DNA from: Bradyrhizobium murdochi
GTDB taxonomy: Bacteria > Pseudomonadota > Alphaproteobacteria > Rhizobiales > Xanthobacteraceae
Reading direction: 5' to 3'
NCBI RefSeq assembly: GCF_000472965.1
Contig: NZ_AXAU01000009.1
Coordinates: forward strand, 216,517 to 280,516
Length of the DNA: 64,000 nt
Below are positions 25,782-34,353 of this stretch, one piece after another. The number at the start of each line of letters is the position of its first letter. Within the stretch, counting starts at the first letter, position 1. The notes beneath the pieces were generated by a model. That model saw nothing but the letters and a program-made list of their open reading frames with translations. It was not told the DNA's origin and searched no databases. The translations under genes were made by a program, and so were the position numbers.

Positions 25782-27257
25782 ATGAACACGCCAAGCTATT
25801 CCGAGGCCCTGGAGTTCGCGATCGACCGCTCGTACGAGATCAACCTAGACATGTTGAGATCGCGAAACTTGCACCTTGATTCATACAACGATTATCTCGT
25901 CGGCACATATCCGCCTCTCAAAGCAATGGGGGACCTGAATGCCGAAAGATTGTTGAATAAGGTCGCGTCGTCAATTGATCTCTATTTTCACATTCCCTTC
26001 TGTAATCAGTATTGCACCTTTTGCCACTTCGCCAAGGAAATCAATCCATCTTCCGAACGAGTGGAACGTTATCTGGCGGCTTTGAATAAGGAGATGAGTT
26101 GGTCAGAGGCGGCGCTTGCTGGCAAAGATATTGAAACTGCGTTCTTTGGAGGTGGCACGCCCTCCTTTTTGACGAACCGTCAACTCAAAACGCTGTTTGA
26201 TATGACTAATCAGCGCTTCGATTTATCGAAATCCGAAGTAAGTTTCGAGTTGCATCCCTCTCTTGTGAAGCATGCGGACGCTGCCGATTGCATATCCACT
26301 CTAATTAGAGGTGGGGTAAACCGATTTGTGCTGGGCGTGCAAAGTCTAGACCCGACTATTTTGCGCATTCTGAACCGCGGACACGGTGTAGAGGAGGTGA
26401 TACAAGTCGTAAAACTGCTGAATGAGATGGGCGTTGAGAATCTGTCGCTTGACCTCATGTATGGGCTGCCGCAGCAAACGCTCCGGAGCTGGTACGACTC
26501 GATTGTCGGCCTGTTGGAAATGGGAATTGAGAAGTTCAATGTATTCCCATTGATGTTCAAATCCACTGACCCCGTAGCCCGCCATTTGGCCAGAGGGCGA
26601 TATCAATTCGCGGGGGCTAAAGAGCGCATCATAATGCACTTTATGGCAGAGCACATTCTCACGAAACTCGGCTATCGCCACGGGCCGATTTTTTATTGGA
26701 CTAAGAGGTCGCAGCCCCACTCCGTTCAACAACGCCGTAAGTACGATTCCTGGAATGATAACAATCTTGTCCCATTCGGGGTTGGTGGATTTGGCTACAT
26801 GAGCCAGTGCCAGTTCTATAACGAAGCAGATTTGGATCGCTATCTTTCTAGGGTTGAGGCAGGCGAGAAGCCGGTATGGAAGGGAGCTGTACTCTCGCAG
26901 GACGACCTCATGCGGCGAACGTTAATGTTTGCCTTGCGAAGCAGCGGAGTGTTGCTCTCCCGCTTCAAGCGGGAGTTTGGGGTATCGGTTGAGGAATACT
27001 TTGGCCGCGAGCTTGAGATCTTAAGGGAGGCAGGTCTCGTCTGCATCTCAAAAGACGGAGTGATGTCGTTAACTGCCGCCGGCAATATCAACTCGGGCGC
27101 CGTATCACTGCTATTCTTCTCCGACAATGTGCTTGAGCGGGTCGCGTACAACGATGGCAGGATAGCAGATAAGCGAACCGATCTGCTCGAAAAACACGAC
27201 TACTCGCCCGCCGCAAGATACGGGACAAGTGCAGAAATGCAGGCTGTCTTTCGATGA
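25782..27257 (+). CDS. HemN/HemW-like radical SAM protein of an unknown pathway
   Basis: 491-residue radical SAM enzyme. The [4Fe-4S]-SAM motif HIPFCNQYCTFCHF gives CX3CX2C with Cys74, Cys78 and Cys81; FFGGGTPS and LSLDLMYGLPQQT follow as in the HemN group, and the C-terminal third has a HemN_C-like winged-helix region (RRTLMFALRSSGV onward). It lacks the fourth cysteine of coproporphyrinogen oxidase. HemN-like proteins in biosynthetic clusters often act as class C methyltransferases or cyclopropanases, while HemW-type members carry haem. The next gene encodes a haem-dioxygenase-like protein, so either role fits. Codon use is visibly A+T-richer than the cob genes. ATG has GGGAG upstream. Confidence 0.8.
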   Translation: MNTPSYSEALEFAIDRSYEINLDMLRSRNLHLDSYNDYLVGTYPPLKAMGDLNAERLLNKVASSIDLYFHIPFCNQYCTFCHFAKEINPSSERVERYLAALNKEMSWSEAALAGKDIETAFFGGGTPSFLTNRQLKTLFDMTNQRFDLSKSEVSFELHPSLVKHADAADCISTLIRGGVNRFVLGVQSLDPTILRILNRGHGVEEVIQVVKLLNEMGVENLSLDLMYGLPQQTLRSWYDSIVGLLEMGIEKFNVFPLMFKSTDPVARHLARGRYQFAGAKERIIMHFMAEHILTKLGYRHGPIFYWTKRSQPHSVQQRRKYDSWNDNNLVPFGVGGFGYMSQCQFYNEADLDRYLSRVEAGEKPVWKGAVLSQDDLMRRTLMFALRSSGVLLSRFKREFGVSVEEYFGRELEILREAGLVCISKDGVMSLTAAGNINSGAVSLLFFSDNVLERVAYNDGRIADKRTDLLEKHDYSPAARYGTSAEMQAVFR

Positions 27258-27276
27258 AATCAGGGCGCGCTCTTCC

Positions 27277-28467
27277 ATGGTCGCTCACTTATCCTTTTCC
27301 ACTCCGAAGCCGCCGCCCAATCGGGCGCAGCAGATATTTTCTCATCTAACCGATCGCATTGACCGCGAGCAGCGAAAACGCCCGCTGGGGCTCGTCAGCA
27401 ACTTTGTCGCCGATCAGCTGCCGCATCGCATTGCCGAGATCAAAGACAGTAAACGGCCAGATGAAGGGGTCAAGGCGCTTGGACGCAGCATTAACGCGAT
27501 GATTGCATCGGCTGATTATGAGGTACAGCTGCTGAATCTACCGCAGCCCGACTTCGCCATCGCCAAGACAGACATCCACTATCTCGTCAACTGTGCTTAT
27601 CAGATGTCAGCGTTTGCTGGTCTTCATCCGGTAGAAGCGGAGTTGACCGTGGGAGAGGAGCTGAGCCGTCTTGCCCGATTGAGTTGTCATCGGCAGCCTA
27701 GTATTGAGGTTCTCTCGTATGAAGATATGATCCTTACAAACCCGGTGCAGAGCGATCCACGCGTATATTGCCTCGGCGCGGCCGGTGTCGAAGAGCGAGA
27801 TTTTTGCTTGGGTCACCAACTCATCGAGAGCGAGCTACAGCTGGCAATCGAAGCTCTACTTGAATTGCGTGACACGGCTGAGGCGGACGCTGGCCACTGT
27901 CTTGCGGTATGCTTGGAGTGCCTTGAGTCAGCAAAGTTCATTCTGACGCGCTTTTACGAGCATATGTCACCTGACCTATTTGGCCAATTTCGTGTGTTTT
28001 ACGGAAAAAACCCTTACAAGAATAGGCTTGGCCCGAGCGGCCGGTTCTCTGCGCGGATCGTGGCGGTCTCGGTGCTATTGGTCGGTGATGATCTCTTCCA
28101 ACAGAAGCCGCAGTTTTATAGGGATGTATATCGGCTGTCTGAATACTATCCGCATGAATGCATTAACGAGGTGTTTCGCTGGTTGTCACCGGGCAATGCA
28201 AGCGCGGAGCTCACGCCAGCTTGGCTAAAAGGGAAAGCGGACTTTCCCAGGTCTGCAACCATTTCACCCGTCATCAAACGCCATGGTAATGAAATCGCAA
28301 AGCTATGCGCGTCTTGTGTTTATGCGCTGGATCAGTTTACGCGGATGCACCGTATTACTGCCTTAAAATATACGGTCGAACCGGGTCGTCCAATTGTCGG
28401 AGTTGAGGCGTCTGAAAGTGTTGAGGCTGTTCTTTCACAGCGGCTGTTGACCGGGGCGCGTTTCTAA
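27277..28467 (+). CDS. PrnB-like (indoleamine 2,3-dioxygenase superfamily) haem protein
   Basis: 396 residues from ATG 27277; an ATG at 27229 overlapping the preceding gene would add 16. I recognise the PrnB-type layout (monodechloroaminopyrrolnitrin synthase, DUF1864): EVLSYEDMILTNP, then a helical block ending QLAIEALLEL, FYEHMSPDLFGQFRVFYG and NRLGPSGRFSARIVAVSVL, which parallel PrnB's ISPQVFYDELRPFY and YLGPGAVEMPLFVLEH. FTRMHRITALKY near residue 358 matches the PrnB segment carrying the proximal haem histidine (FRAPHLKLAERAY). PrnB rearranges 7-chlorotryptophan; the substrate here is unknown. Assignment is by pattern recall, not by alignment software. Confidence 0.65.
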   Translation: MVAHLSFSTPKPPPNRAQQIFSHLTDRIDREQRKRPLGLVSNFVADQLPHRIAEIKDSKRPDEGVKALGRSINAMIASADYEVQLLNLPQPDFAIAKTDIHYLVNCAYQMSAFAGLHPVEAELTVGEELSRLARLSCHRQPSIEVLSYEDMILTNPVQSDPRVYCLGAAGVEERDFCLGHQLIESELQLAIEALLELRDTAEADAGHCLAVCLECLESAKFILTRFYEHMSPDLFGQFRVFYGKNPYKNRLGPSGRFSARIVAVSVLLVGDDLFQQKPQFYRDVYRLSEYYPHECINEVFRWLSPGNASAELTPAWLKGKADFPRSATISPVIKRHGNEIAKLCASCVYALDQFTRMHRITALKYTVEPGRPIVGVEASESVEAVLSQRLLTGARF

Positions 28468-28523
28468 GCTGACGATGTGCGTCAGGCGTGTGGTGTCCGA
28501 CATCGGTCGAAAGGTGATGTGCG

Positions 28524-29051
28524 ATGTCCAAAGAAAGGGTGATCTTTCGTCGGTTTGAGTCGGGGGATACTGATGATGTGTGGCATATGCACAGAAGCGC
28601 ATCGGAGGATGTTGGTGTGCGCGGCCCTGAAGGGGCGTGGGAGGATGATCTACGCAACATTAGGGAAGTATATATCGCGTCAGGCGGAGACTTCGTGGTT
28701 GCGCATATTGGTTCCCAGCTCGTTGCTATGGGCGGATTGAAACCTATTGGCGGTGATGTCGTAGAGCTGAAGCGGATGCGAGTCGATCCCACCTTTCAAC
28801 GACGTGGGCTTGGGAGGCGAATTCTTAATGAATTGGAATTGCGAGCCGGTGCTCTAGGGTTCAAGTGGATAATTCTTGACACGACAAAGATCCAGGTAGG
28901 GGCTCAAAGACTTTACGACACCGCTGGCTACATTCGCCGCAAGGAAGGGATGTTGCATGGATATGCAGTGATCTTCTACGCTAAGCGGCTCACCGGCCGG
29001 GATGACCCACCTGACGACATTGCGAGCGTGGAAATCCAAATCCACTCTTGA
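28524..29051 (+). CDS. GNAT-family N-acetyltransferase
   Basis: 175-residue acetyltransferase. The acetyl-CoA pyrophosphate loop is QRRGLGRRILNELE after the beta strand ELKRMRVDP; ILDTTKIQVGAQRLYDTAGY completes motif B. It begins 57 bases after the PrnB-like gene and shares its orientation and A+T-richer base use, so the three genes from 25782 form one cassette. Substrate unknown; acylation of a small amine or self-protection from the cassette's product are both possible. Confidence 0.85.
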   Translation: MSKERVIFRRFESGDTDDVWHMHRSASEDVGVRGPEGAWEDDLRNIREVYIASGGDFVVAHIGSQLVAMGGLKPIGGDVVELKRMRVDPTFQRRGLGRRILNELELRAGALGFKWIILDTTKIQVGAQRLYDTAGYIRRKEGMLHGYAVIFYAKRLTGRDDPPDDIASVEIQIHS

Positions 29052-29514
29052 GAGGCCAGCTTCGTGAAAACTTAAAGAAGGTGGAGGCGCCGGATTTCGG
29101 CGCGCGACGACGAAGAGAAGCGCGTAGGGTGAGCTCGACGAGTAGAGAGGTGGCGATATCCTCCTATAGGATGATGTTTAGCTATGAGGCAGTGTCGAAC
29201 AGAGACTTGGTTATGCAGATGCTGCGGCCGCACACCGTGCGTCCGTTCGGCTTCGCGTCATTTGAACGGCAGACTGATCGCAAAGTCACCGAGCTCTAGC
29301 CAGCAGCTTGCGTGCCCTTCTGATCGAATGCGTGCCGTTTCCTCGGCTCTCATCGCGCTTGCGTGACGTATTTGAGCGCGTCTTCTGGAAACGGCCTGGC
29401 ATCTCTCAAGTGTTTCACGTGTGGTGTTGGCCTGCTTCTTGCTATCAGAGCGCCAGTAAGTCGTGGATAACTGTCGAACGGGCGGGCTGAATAGCCAACA
29501 GCGTGGAAGGGTTT
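29052..29514. other. Upstream region of the hydrogenase operon
   Basis: No convincing gene. The last part carries a -24/-12 type promoter; the remainder could hold activator sites (HoxA, FixK or NifA type) but no clear palindrome was recognised. Confidence 0.5.
29427..29443 (+). promoter_or_regulatory. Sigma-54 (-24/-12) promoter before hupS
   Basis: TTGGCCTGCTTCTTGCT has GG at 29429-29430 and GC at 29441-29442 with exactly ten bases between, and TTGC at the -12 box. It lies about 72 bases before the hupS ATG. hup promoters of Bradyrhizobium are sigma-54-type and activated by HoxA; no hoxA gene is in this window. Confidence 0.65.
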
Positions 29515-30606
29515 ATGGGCGGGGCAACGGAAACGTTTTACAGCGTCATCAGACGTCAGGGTATCACACGTCGCAGTTTCCACAAATTCTGCAGTTTGAC
29601 GGCAACGAGCCTCGGGCTCGGTCCGCTTGCGGCAAGCCAGATTGCCAACGCGCTGGAGACAAAACCGCGTGTGCCCGTGATCTGGATGCACGGGCTCGAA
29701 TGCACATGCTGCTCGGAAAGCTTTATCCGTTCGGCCCATCCGCTGGCCAAAGACGTGGTGCTGTCGATGATCTCGTTGGATTATGACGATCCAATCATGG
29801 CGGCGGCAGGACACCAGGCCGAAGCCATCCTTGAGGAGACCCGCGCCAAGTACAAAGGCCAGTATGTGCTTGCGGTCGAAGGTAATCCTCCCCTTAACGA
29901 AGGCGGCATGTTCTGCATTGATGGCGGCAAGCCGTTCGTCGAAAAGCTTAAGGCGATGGCGGCAGATTCCATCGTGATCATCGCTTGGGGGACTTGTGCT
30001 TCCTGGGGTTGCGTGCAGTCAGCTAAGCCCAACCCGACTCAGGCGACCCCGATTGATAAAGTGATCACGAACAAACCGATCATCAAGGTGCCCGGCTGCC
30101 CGCCCATCGCAGAGGTAATGACCGCCTTGGTGACCTTCATCACCACGTTCGGGAAGCTTCCCGAGCTCGACCGCCAAGGGCGTCCAAAGATGTTCTATTC
30201 TCAGCGGATCCACGACAAGTGCTATCGGCGCCCCCATTTCGACGCCGGCCAGTTTGTCGAGAGGTGGGACGACGAGTCCGCGCGCAAGGGCTATTGCCTC
30301 TACAAGATGGGATGCAAGGGGCCCACCACCTACAACGCCTGCTCGGCCGTTCGGTGGAACGGCGGCGTTTCCTTTCCGATCCAATCCGGCCACGGCTGCT
30401 TCGGCTGCTCGGAAGACGGCTTCTGGGACAAGGGCTCATTTTACGATCGACTGACGACCATCAAGCAATTCGGCATCGAGGCCAACGCCGATCAGATTGG
30501 CATGGCCGCTGCCGGCGCGGTCGGCCTAGCCGTTGCCACGCACGCGGCGGTCACGGCCGCGAAGCGGCTGACCCGTAAACCTGGCCGCGTAGCTCAGGAA
30601 AAATAA
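29515..30606 (+). CDS. hupS: Uptake [NiFe]-hydrogenase small subunit HupS
   Basis: 363-residue electron-transfer subunit with three Fe-S clusters. Residues 17-25 (ITRRSFHKF) are the twin-arginine export signal, so the dimer is sent folded to the periplasmic face of the membrane. GLECTCCSES holds proximal-cluster cysteines; GCPPIAEV, and CYRRPHFDAGQF plus the C-terminal GCFGCSEDGFWD carry medial and distal ligands. The ATG at 29515 is chosen over a GTG at 29503 because it opens with the known MG-ATETFYSVIRRQG type start. First gene of the hup operon, 21 bases before hupL. Confidence 0.97.
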   Translation: MGGATETFYSVIRRQGITRRSFHKFCSLTATSLGLGPLAASQIANALETKPRVPVIWMHGLECTCCSESFIRSAHPLAKDVVLSMISLDYDDPIMAAAGHQAEAILEETRAKYKGQYVLAVEGNPPLNEGGMFCIDGGKPFVEKLKAMAADSIVIIAWGTCASWGCVQSAKPNPTQATPIDKVITNKPIIKVPGCPPIAEVMTALVTFITTFGKLPELDRQGRPKMFYSQRIHDKCYRRPHFDAGQFVERWDDESARKGYCLYKMGCKGPTTYNACSAVRWNGGVSFPIQSGHGCFGCSEDGFWDKGSFYDRLTTIKQFGIEANADQIGMAAAGAVGLAVATHAAVTAAKRLTRKPGRVAQEK

Positions 30607-30627
30607 CTAATTCAGGGAAGGACAACA

Positions 30628-32418
30628 ATGGGCGCCCAGACACCCAATGGGTTCAAGCTCGATAATTCCGGCAAACGCATTGTCGTCGATCCGCTGACCC
30701 GGGTCGAAGGCCATCTCCGCGTCGAGGTCAATCTTGATTCCGATAATGTAATCTGCAACGCGGTCTCATCCGGAACCATGTGGCGCGGCATCGAGACGAT
30801 CCTGCGTGGACGCGATCCTCGCGATGCCTGGGCGTTCACCGAGCGGATTTGCGGCGTCTGCACGGGCACGCATGCGCTCACCTCGGTGCGCGCGGTAGAG
30901 AACGCGCTAGGTATCATCATTCCTGAGAATGCTAATTCGATCCGCAATATCATGCAGCTCTGCTTGCAGGTGCACGATCATCTTGTGCACTTCTATCACC
31001 TGCACTCGCTGGATTGGGTCGACGTGATTTCCGCCCTCAAGGCCGATCCCAAAGGGACCTCTGCGTTGGCGCAATCGATCTCCTCCTGGCCGCTATCATC
31101 GCCAGGCTATTTCAAGCATCTGCAGATCAGGCTGACAAAGTTCGTTGAATCAGGACAGCTCGGCCCGTTTAAGAATGCCTATTGGGGGCATCCGGCCTAC
31201 AAGCTTCCGCCGGAAGCGAACCTGATGGCCTTAGCGCACTATCTGGAAGCGCTGGACTTCCAGAAGGACATCGTCAAGATCCACGCCATCTATGGCGGCA
31301 AGAACCCGCATCCGAATTGGTTGGTCGGTGGCGTGGCCTGCGCCCTCAATGTCGATGGTACCGGTGCAGTGGGTGCCATCAATATGGAGCGGCTAAACCT
31401 GGTATCCTCGATCATTGGCCGTGCGATCGAATTCGTCGAGCAGGTTTATCTGCCCGACGTTGCCGTGATTGGCTCCTTCTACAAGGACTGGCTCTATGGC
31501 TGCGGTCTCTCGGGTAAGAGCGTAATGTCCTATGGCGACATTCCCGAGAACGCCAATGATTATTCCGCGAAAAACCTCAAGCAGCCGCGCGGCGTGATCC
31601 TCAATGGCAATTTCAGCGAAGTTCTGCCGATCGATCACGGCGATCCCGAGCAGATCCAGGAGTTCGTCGCTCATTCCTGGTACAAGTATCCCGATGAAAC
31701 CAGGGGGCTGCATCCCTGGGATGGTATAACCGAGCCGAATTTCCGGCTCGGGCCCAACGTTAAGGGCACCAGGACCGACATCAAGGAGCTCGACGAGGGC
31801 GGCAAATATTCCTGGATCAAGGCGCCTCGCTGGCGCGGCAACGCCGTCGAGGTGGGACCGCTGGCGCGATACCTCATAGGTCACGCACAAGGCAAAGTGG
31901 AGTTCAAGGAGCCGACCGAGAAGCTGATGAAGAGACTCGATCTTCCTTTCGCTGCACTCTTCTCGACGCTCGGCCGCACTGCGGCGCGTGCGCTCGAATG
32001 CCAATGGGCCGCGCACCAGATGCGCTATTTCCAGGACAAGCTTATGGCGCATATCAAAGCGGGTGACACCGCTACCGCCAACGTCGATAAATGGAAGCCG
32101 GAGAGCTGGCCGAAGGAAGCCAAGGGCTACGGTTTCACCGAGGCGCCGCGTGGTGCGCTCGGGCACTGGATCAAGATCAAGGAGACCAAGATCGACAACT
32201 ATCAATGCGTCGTGCCGACGACATGGAACGGCTCGCCACGTGATCCAAAGGGCAATATCGGTGCATTTGAGGCCGCCCTTGTGGATACGCCGATCGCTGA
32301 TCCGGGGAAGCCGCTGGAAATCCTGCGCACGATCCATTCTTTTGATCCATGCCTGGCCTGCTCGACCCATGTGATGGGGCCGGATGGCCAGGAAATGGCA
32401 ACGGTCAAGGTCCGCTAG
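30628..32418 (+). CDS. hupL: Uptake [NiFe]-hydrogenase large subunit HupL
   Basis: 596-residue precursor of the catalytic subunit. The nickel-iron site is bound by RICGVC (Cys75, Cys78) and the C-terminal DPCLACSTH (Cys575, Cys578, His581). The 15 residues after His581 are the tail that HupD removes after metal insertion. Together with HupS and HupC it oxidises H2 recycled from nitrogenase and feeds the quinone pool. Length and all ligands are normal. Confidence 0.97.
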   Translation: MGAQTPNGFKLDNSGKRIVVDPLTRVEGHLRVEVNLDSDNVICNAVSSGTMWRGIETILRGRDPRDAWAFTERICGVCTGTHALTSVRAVENALGIIIPENANSIRNIMQLCLQVHDHLVHFYHLHSLDWVDVISALKADPKGTSALAQSISSWPLSSPGYFKHLQIRLTKFVESGQLGPFKNAYWGHPAYKLPPEANLMALAHYLEALDFQKDIVKIHAIYGGKNPHPNWLVGGVACALNVDGTGAVGAINMERLNLVSSIIGRAIEFVEQVYLPDVAVIGSFYKDWLYGCGLSGKSVMSYGDIPENANDYSAKNLKQPRGVILNGNFSEVLPIDHGDPEQIQEFVAHSWYKYPDETRGLHPWDGITEPNFRLGPNVKGTRTDIKELDEGGKYSWIKAPRWRGNAVEVGPLARYLIGHAQGKVEFKEPTEKLMKRLDLPFAALFSTLGRTAARALECQWAAHQMRYFQDKLMAHIKAGDTATANVDKWKPESWPKEAKGYGFTEAPRGALGHWIKIKETKIDNYQCVVPTTWNGSPRDPKGNIGAFEAALVDTPIADPGKPLEILRTIHSFDPCLACSTHVMGPDGQEMATVKVR

Positions 32419-32428
32419 GGGAGGCGGC

Positions 32429-33157
32429 ATGTTGGACAAATCTCTGCAAGCGCTAACCGCCGCTGTCACGCTCGACCCCGTGCGCTCCAGCAGCAGCGAG
32501 CGTGGCGTCGTCTACGTCTACGAGGCGCCCGTGCGGCTGTGGCATTGGATCAACGCGGCGGCAATCCTGGTGTTGAGCCTCAGCGGCTATTTCATCGGCA
32601 GTGCGATACCAACCATGCCCGGAGAGACAAGCGACAATTTCCTGTTCGGCTATATCCGTTTTGCGCATTACCTCACAGCCTATGTGCTCACGCTCGGCTT
32701 CCTCTTGCGCATTTACTGGGCGATCGTGGGAAACCCCTATGCTAAGCAGATTTTCTACGTGCCGCTCTGGCGCAAGAGCTATTGGCGCGAGGTGTGGCAC
32801 GAGATTCGCTGGTACGCTTTCGTTGCGGCCGAGCCGAAAGAATACGTCGCGCACAATCCGTTGGCCCAGCTTGCAATGTTCTTCATGTTTACGCTGACGA
32901 TCGCATTCATGATCGTCACCGGCTTTGCACTGTACGCGCAGGGCACCGGCAACGACAGCTGGCAGTACAGGCTGTTCGGCTGGGTGTTTTCGATTTGGCC
33001 GAACAGCCAGGACGTCCACACCTGGCATCATCTCGGCCTGTGGATGATCATGACATTTGCGCTCATCCACATCTATACAGCAGTTCGCGAAGAGATCGTG
33101 TCGCGCCAGAGCATCGTCTCCTCGATCATTTTCGGCGAGCGCGAATTCCGCGATTGA
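32429..33157 (+). CDS. hupC: Hydrogenase b-type cytochrome HupC
   Basis: 242-residue di-haem membrane anchor that passes electrons from HupS to quinone. Several hydrophobic helices are visible; haem-ligand histidines include those in VRLWHWINAAA, IRFAHYLTAYVLT and DVHTWHHLGLWMIM. The ATG at 32429 has a GGGGAGG site and follows the hupL stop by 10 bases; the frame is open further upstream but that overlaps hupL. Confidence 0.95.
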   Translation: MLDKSLQALTAAVTLDPVRSSSSERGVVYVYEAPVRLWHWINAAAILVLSLSGYFIGSAIPTMPGETSDNFLFGYIRFAHYLTAYVLTLGFLLRIYWAIVGNPYAKQIFYVPLWRKSYWREVWHEIRWYAFVAAEPKEYVAHNPLAQLAMFFMFTLTIAFMIVTGFALYAQGTGNDSWQYRLFGWVFSIWPNSQDVHTWHHLGLWMIMTFALIHIYTAVREEIVSRQSIVSSIIFGEREFRD

Positions 33158-33163
33158 TTGACG

Positions 33164-33754
33164 ATGCAGATGCCAACTCCGGAGAACACCAAACGAATCC
33201 TGGTGCTCGGCATCGGCAATATCCTGTGGGCCGATGAGGGGTTCGGCGTTCGGGTGGTGGAGCAGTTCCACCGCCGCTACGCCGTCCCTGGCAATGTCAC
33301 CATGCTCGATGGCGGCACGCAGGGGCTCTACCTCGTCAACTTTCTCCAGGAGGTCGATTGCCTGATCGCGTTCGATGCCATCGATTATGGACTCGCGCCC
33401 GGGCACTTGAAGCTCGTGCGAGATGAGGAGGTGCCGAAATTCACCGGCGCCAAGAAGGTGAGCCTGCATCAGACCGGTTTCCAGGAGGTCTTAAGTGCGG
33501 CCAACCTCCTTGGCCGCTGCCCGCGAGAGCTCGCTCTAATCGGCTGTCAGCCACTTAATATGGAGAATTGGGGCGGGCCGCTGACGGCTCCGGTGCGCAC
33601 TCAGATTGCGCCTGCGATCGAACTGGCTTGCGAACTGCTGGCGCAGTGGGGTTCTCCGGCAAAACTGCGGACCGCGCCGCTACCTCAGTCGGATCGTCTG
33701 CTCGCGAACGATATCGACCACGCAAACTATGAGAGGAGGGGGCGACCGATCTAG
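33164..33754 (+). CDS. hupD: Hydrogenase maturation endopeptidase HupD
   Basis: 196-residue protease of the HyaD/HoxM family that cleaves the HupL C-terminal tail. VLGIGNILWADEGFGVRVVE near the N terminus carries the first metal-binding glutamate; DAIDYGLAPG and SLHQTGFQEVL carry the Asp and His that probe nickel. The ATG at 33164 opens MQMPTPENTKRIL; an in-frame TTG at 33158 is less likely. Normal order after hupC. Confidence 0.95.
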   Translation: MQMPTPENTKRILVLGIGNILWADEGFGVRVVEQFHRRYAVPGNVTMLDGGTQGLYLVNFLQEVDCLIAFDAIDYGLAPGHLKLVRDEEVPKFTGAKKVSLHQTGFQEVLSAANLLGRCPRELALIGCQPLNMENWGGPLTAPVRTQIAPAIELACELLAQWGSPAKLRTAPLPQSDRLLANDIDHANYERRGRPI

Positions 33755-33770
33755 CGGCTCGCGGATTACC

Positions 33771-34061
33771 ATGTGCCTTGGCTTGCCAATGACGATTATT
33801 GAGACCGACGGCATGTCGGCGCTTTGCGAATATGGCGATGAACGGCGGCACGTCTCAGTCATGCTGCTCTCCGAGCCGCCGGTCGGTGCCAAGGTGCTTG
33901 TCCATATCGATACCGCGGTGCGGCTCTTGGATGACGACGAAGCTCGGCTGATTGCGGACGCGCTTGAGGGCCTTTATGCGGCCCTCAATGACCATGATTG
34001 CGATCTTTTCTTTGCAGATTTGATCGCTCAAGAGCCGCAATTGCCCGAGTACCTGCGCTAG
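33771..34061 (+). CDS. hupF: HupF, HypC-family hydrogenase chaperone
   Basis: 96-residue HypC/HupF protein beginning MCLGLPM, with the essential Cys2 exposed after Met removal. VGAKVLVHIDTAVRLLDDDEA is the second conserved block. HupF protects the large subunit during maturation under oxygen. It is longer than HypC of this window (78 residues), as is usual for HupF. It starts 16 bases after hupD. Confidence 0.93.
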   Translation: MCLGLPMTIIETDGMSALCEYGDERRHVSVMLLSEPPVGAKVLVHIDTAVRLLDDDEARLIADALEGLYAALNDHDCDLFFADLIAQEPQLPEYLR

Positions 34062-34353
34062 CCCGGTGCCGCCTCCCGGTCACTGCCTGCCCATCTTTGC
34101 CCATATCAGCGGAATCCGAATTTGAAGCCGAAACAAGCTTCACGAGGAATATCTCGAGCGGGTGCTGATCCGAGCGGGAACGCAATCGCGGAAGAGCAAC
34201 GATTGGCACGTCCCTTGCTACACCTCATCCAGCAGAACCATGGAATATCAGAGTGGCGGCTAATGGACCTTCAGTCCGGGAAACATGATCTGACGCGGCT
34301 CCGTCTGTTCGAGGTGGGGACCGCAAGCGTCCCACAAGCGCGAGACACTCGGC
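34062..34353 (+). other. Gap where hupG would be expected
   Basis: In the standard rhizobial order hupSLCDFGHIJK a thioredoxin-like hupG (HyaE family, about 145 residues) follows hupF. Here about 290 bases contain one unconvincing short open frame and no HyaE-like sequence. A deletion or decay of hupG is inferred. Confidence 0.5.

Noticed and set aside
29048..29299. 83-codon frame between the GNAT gene and hupS
   Set aside because: Arginine-rich and overlapping the hup upstream region; no support beyond being open.
31393..32469. 358-codon minus-strand frame opposite hupL
   Set aside because: Shadow of hupL.
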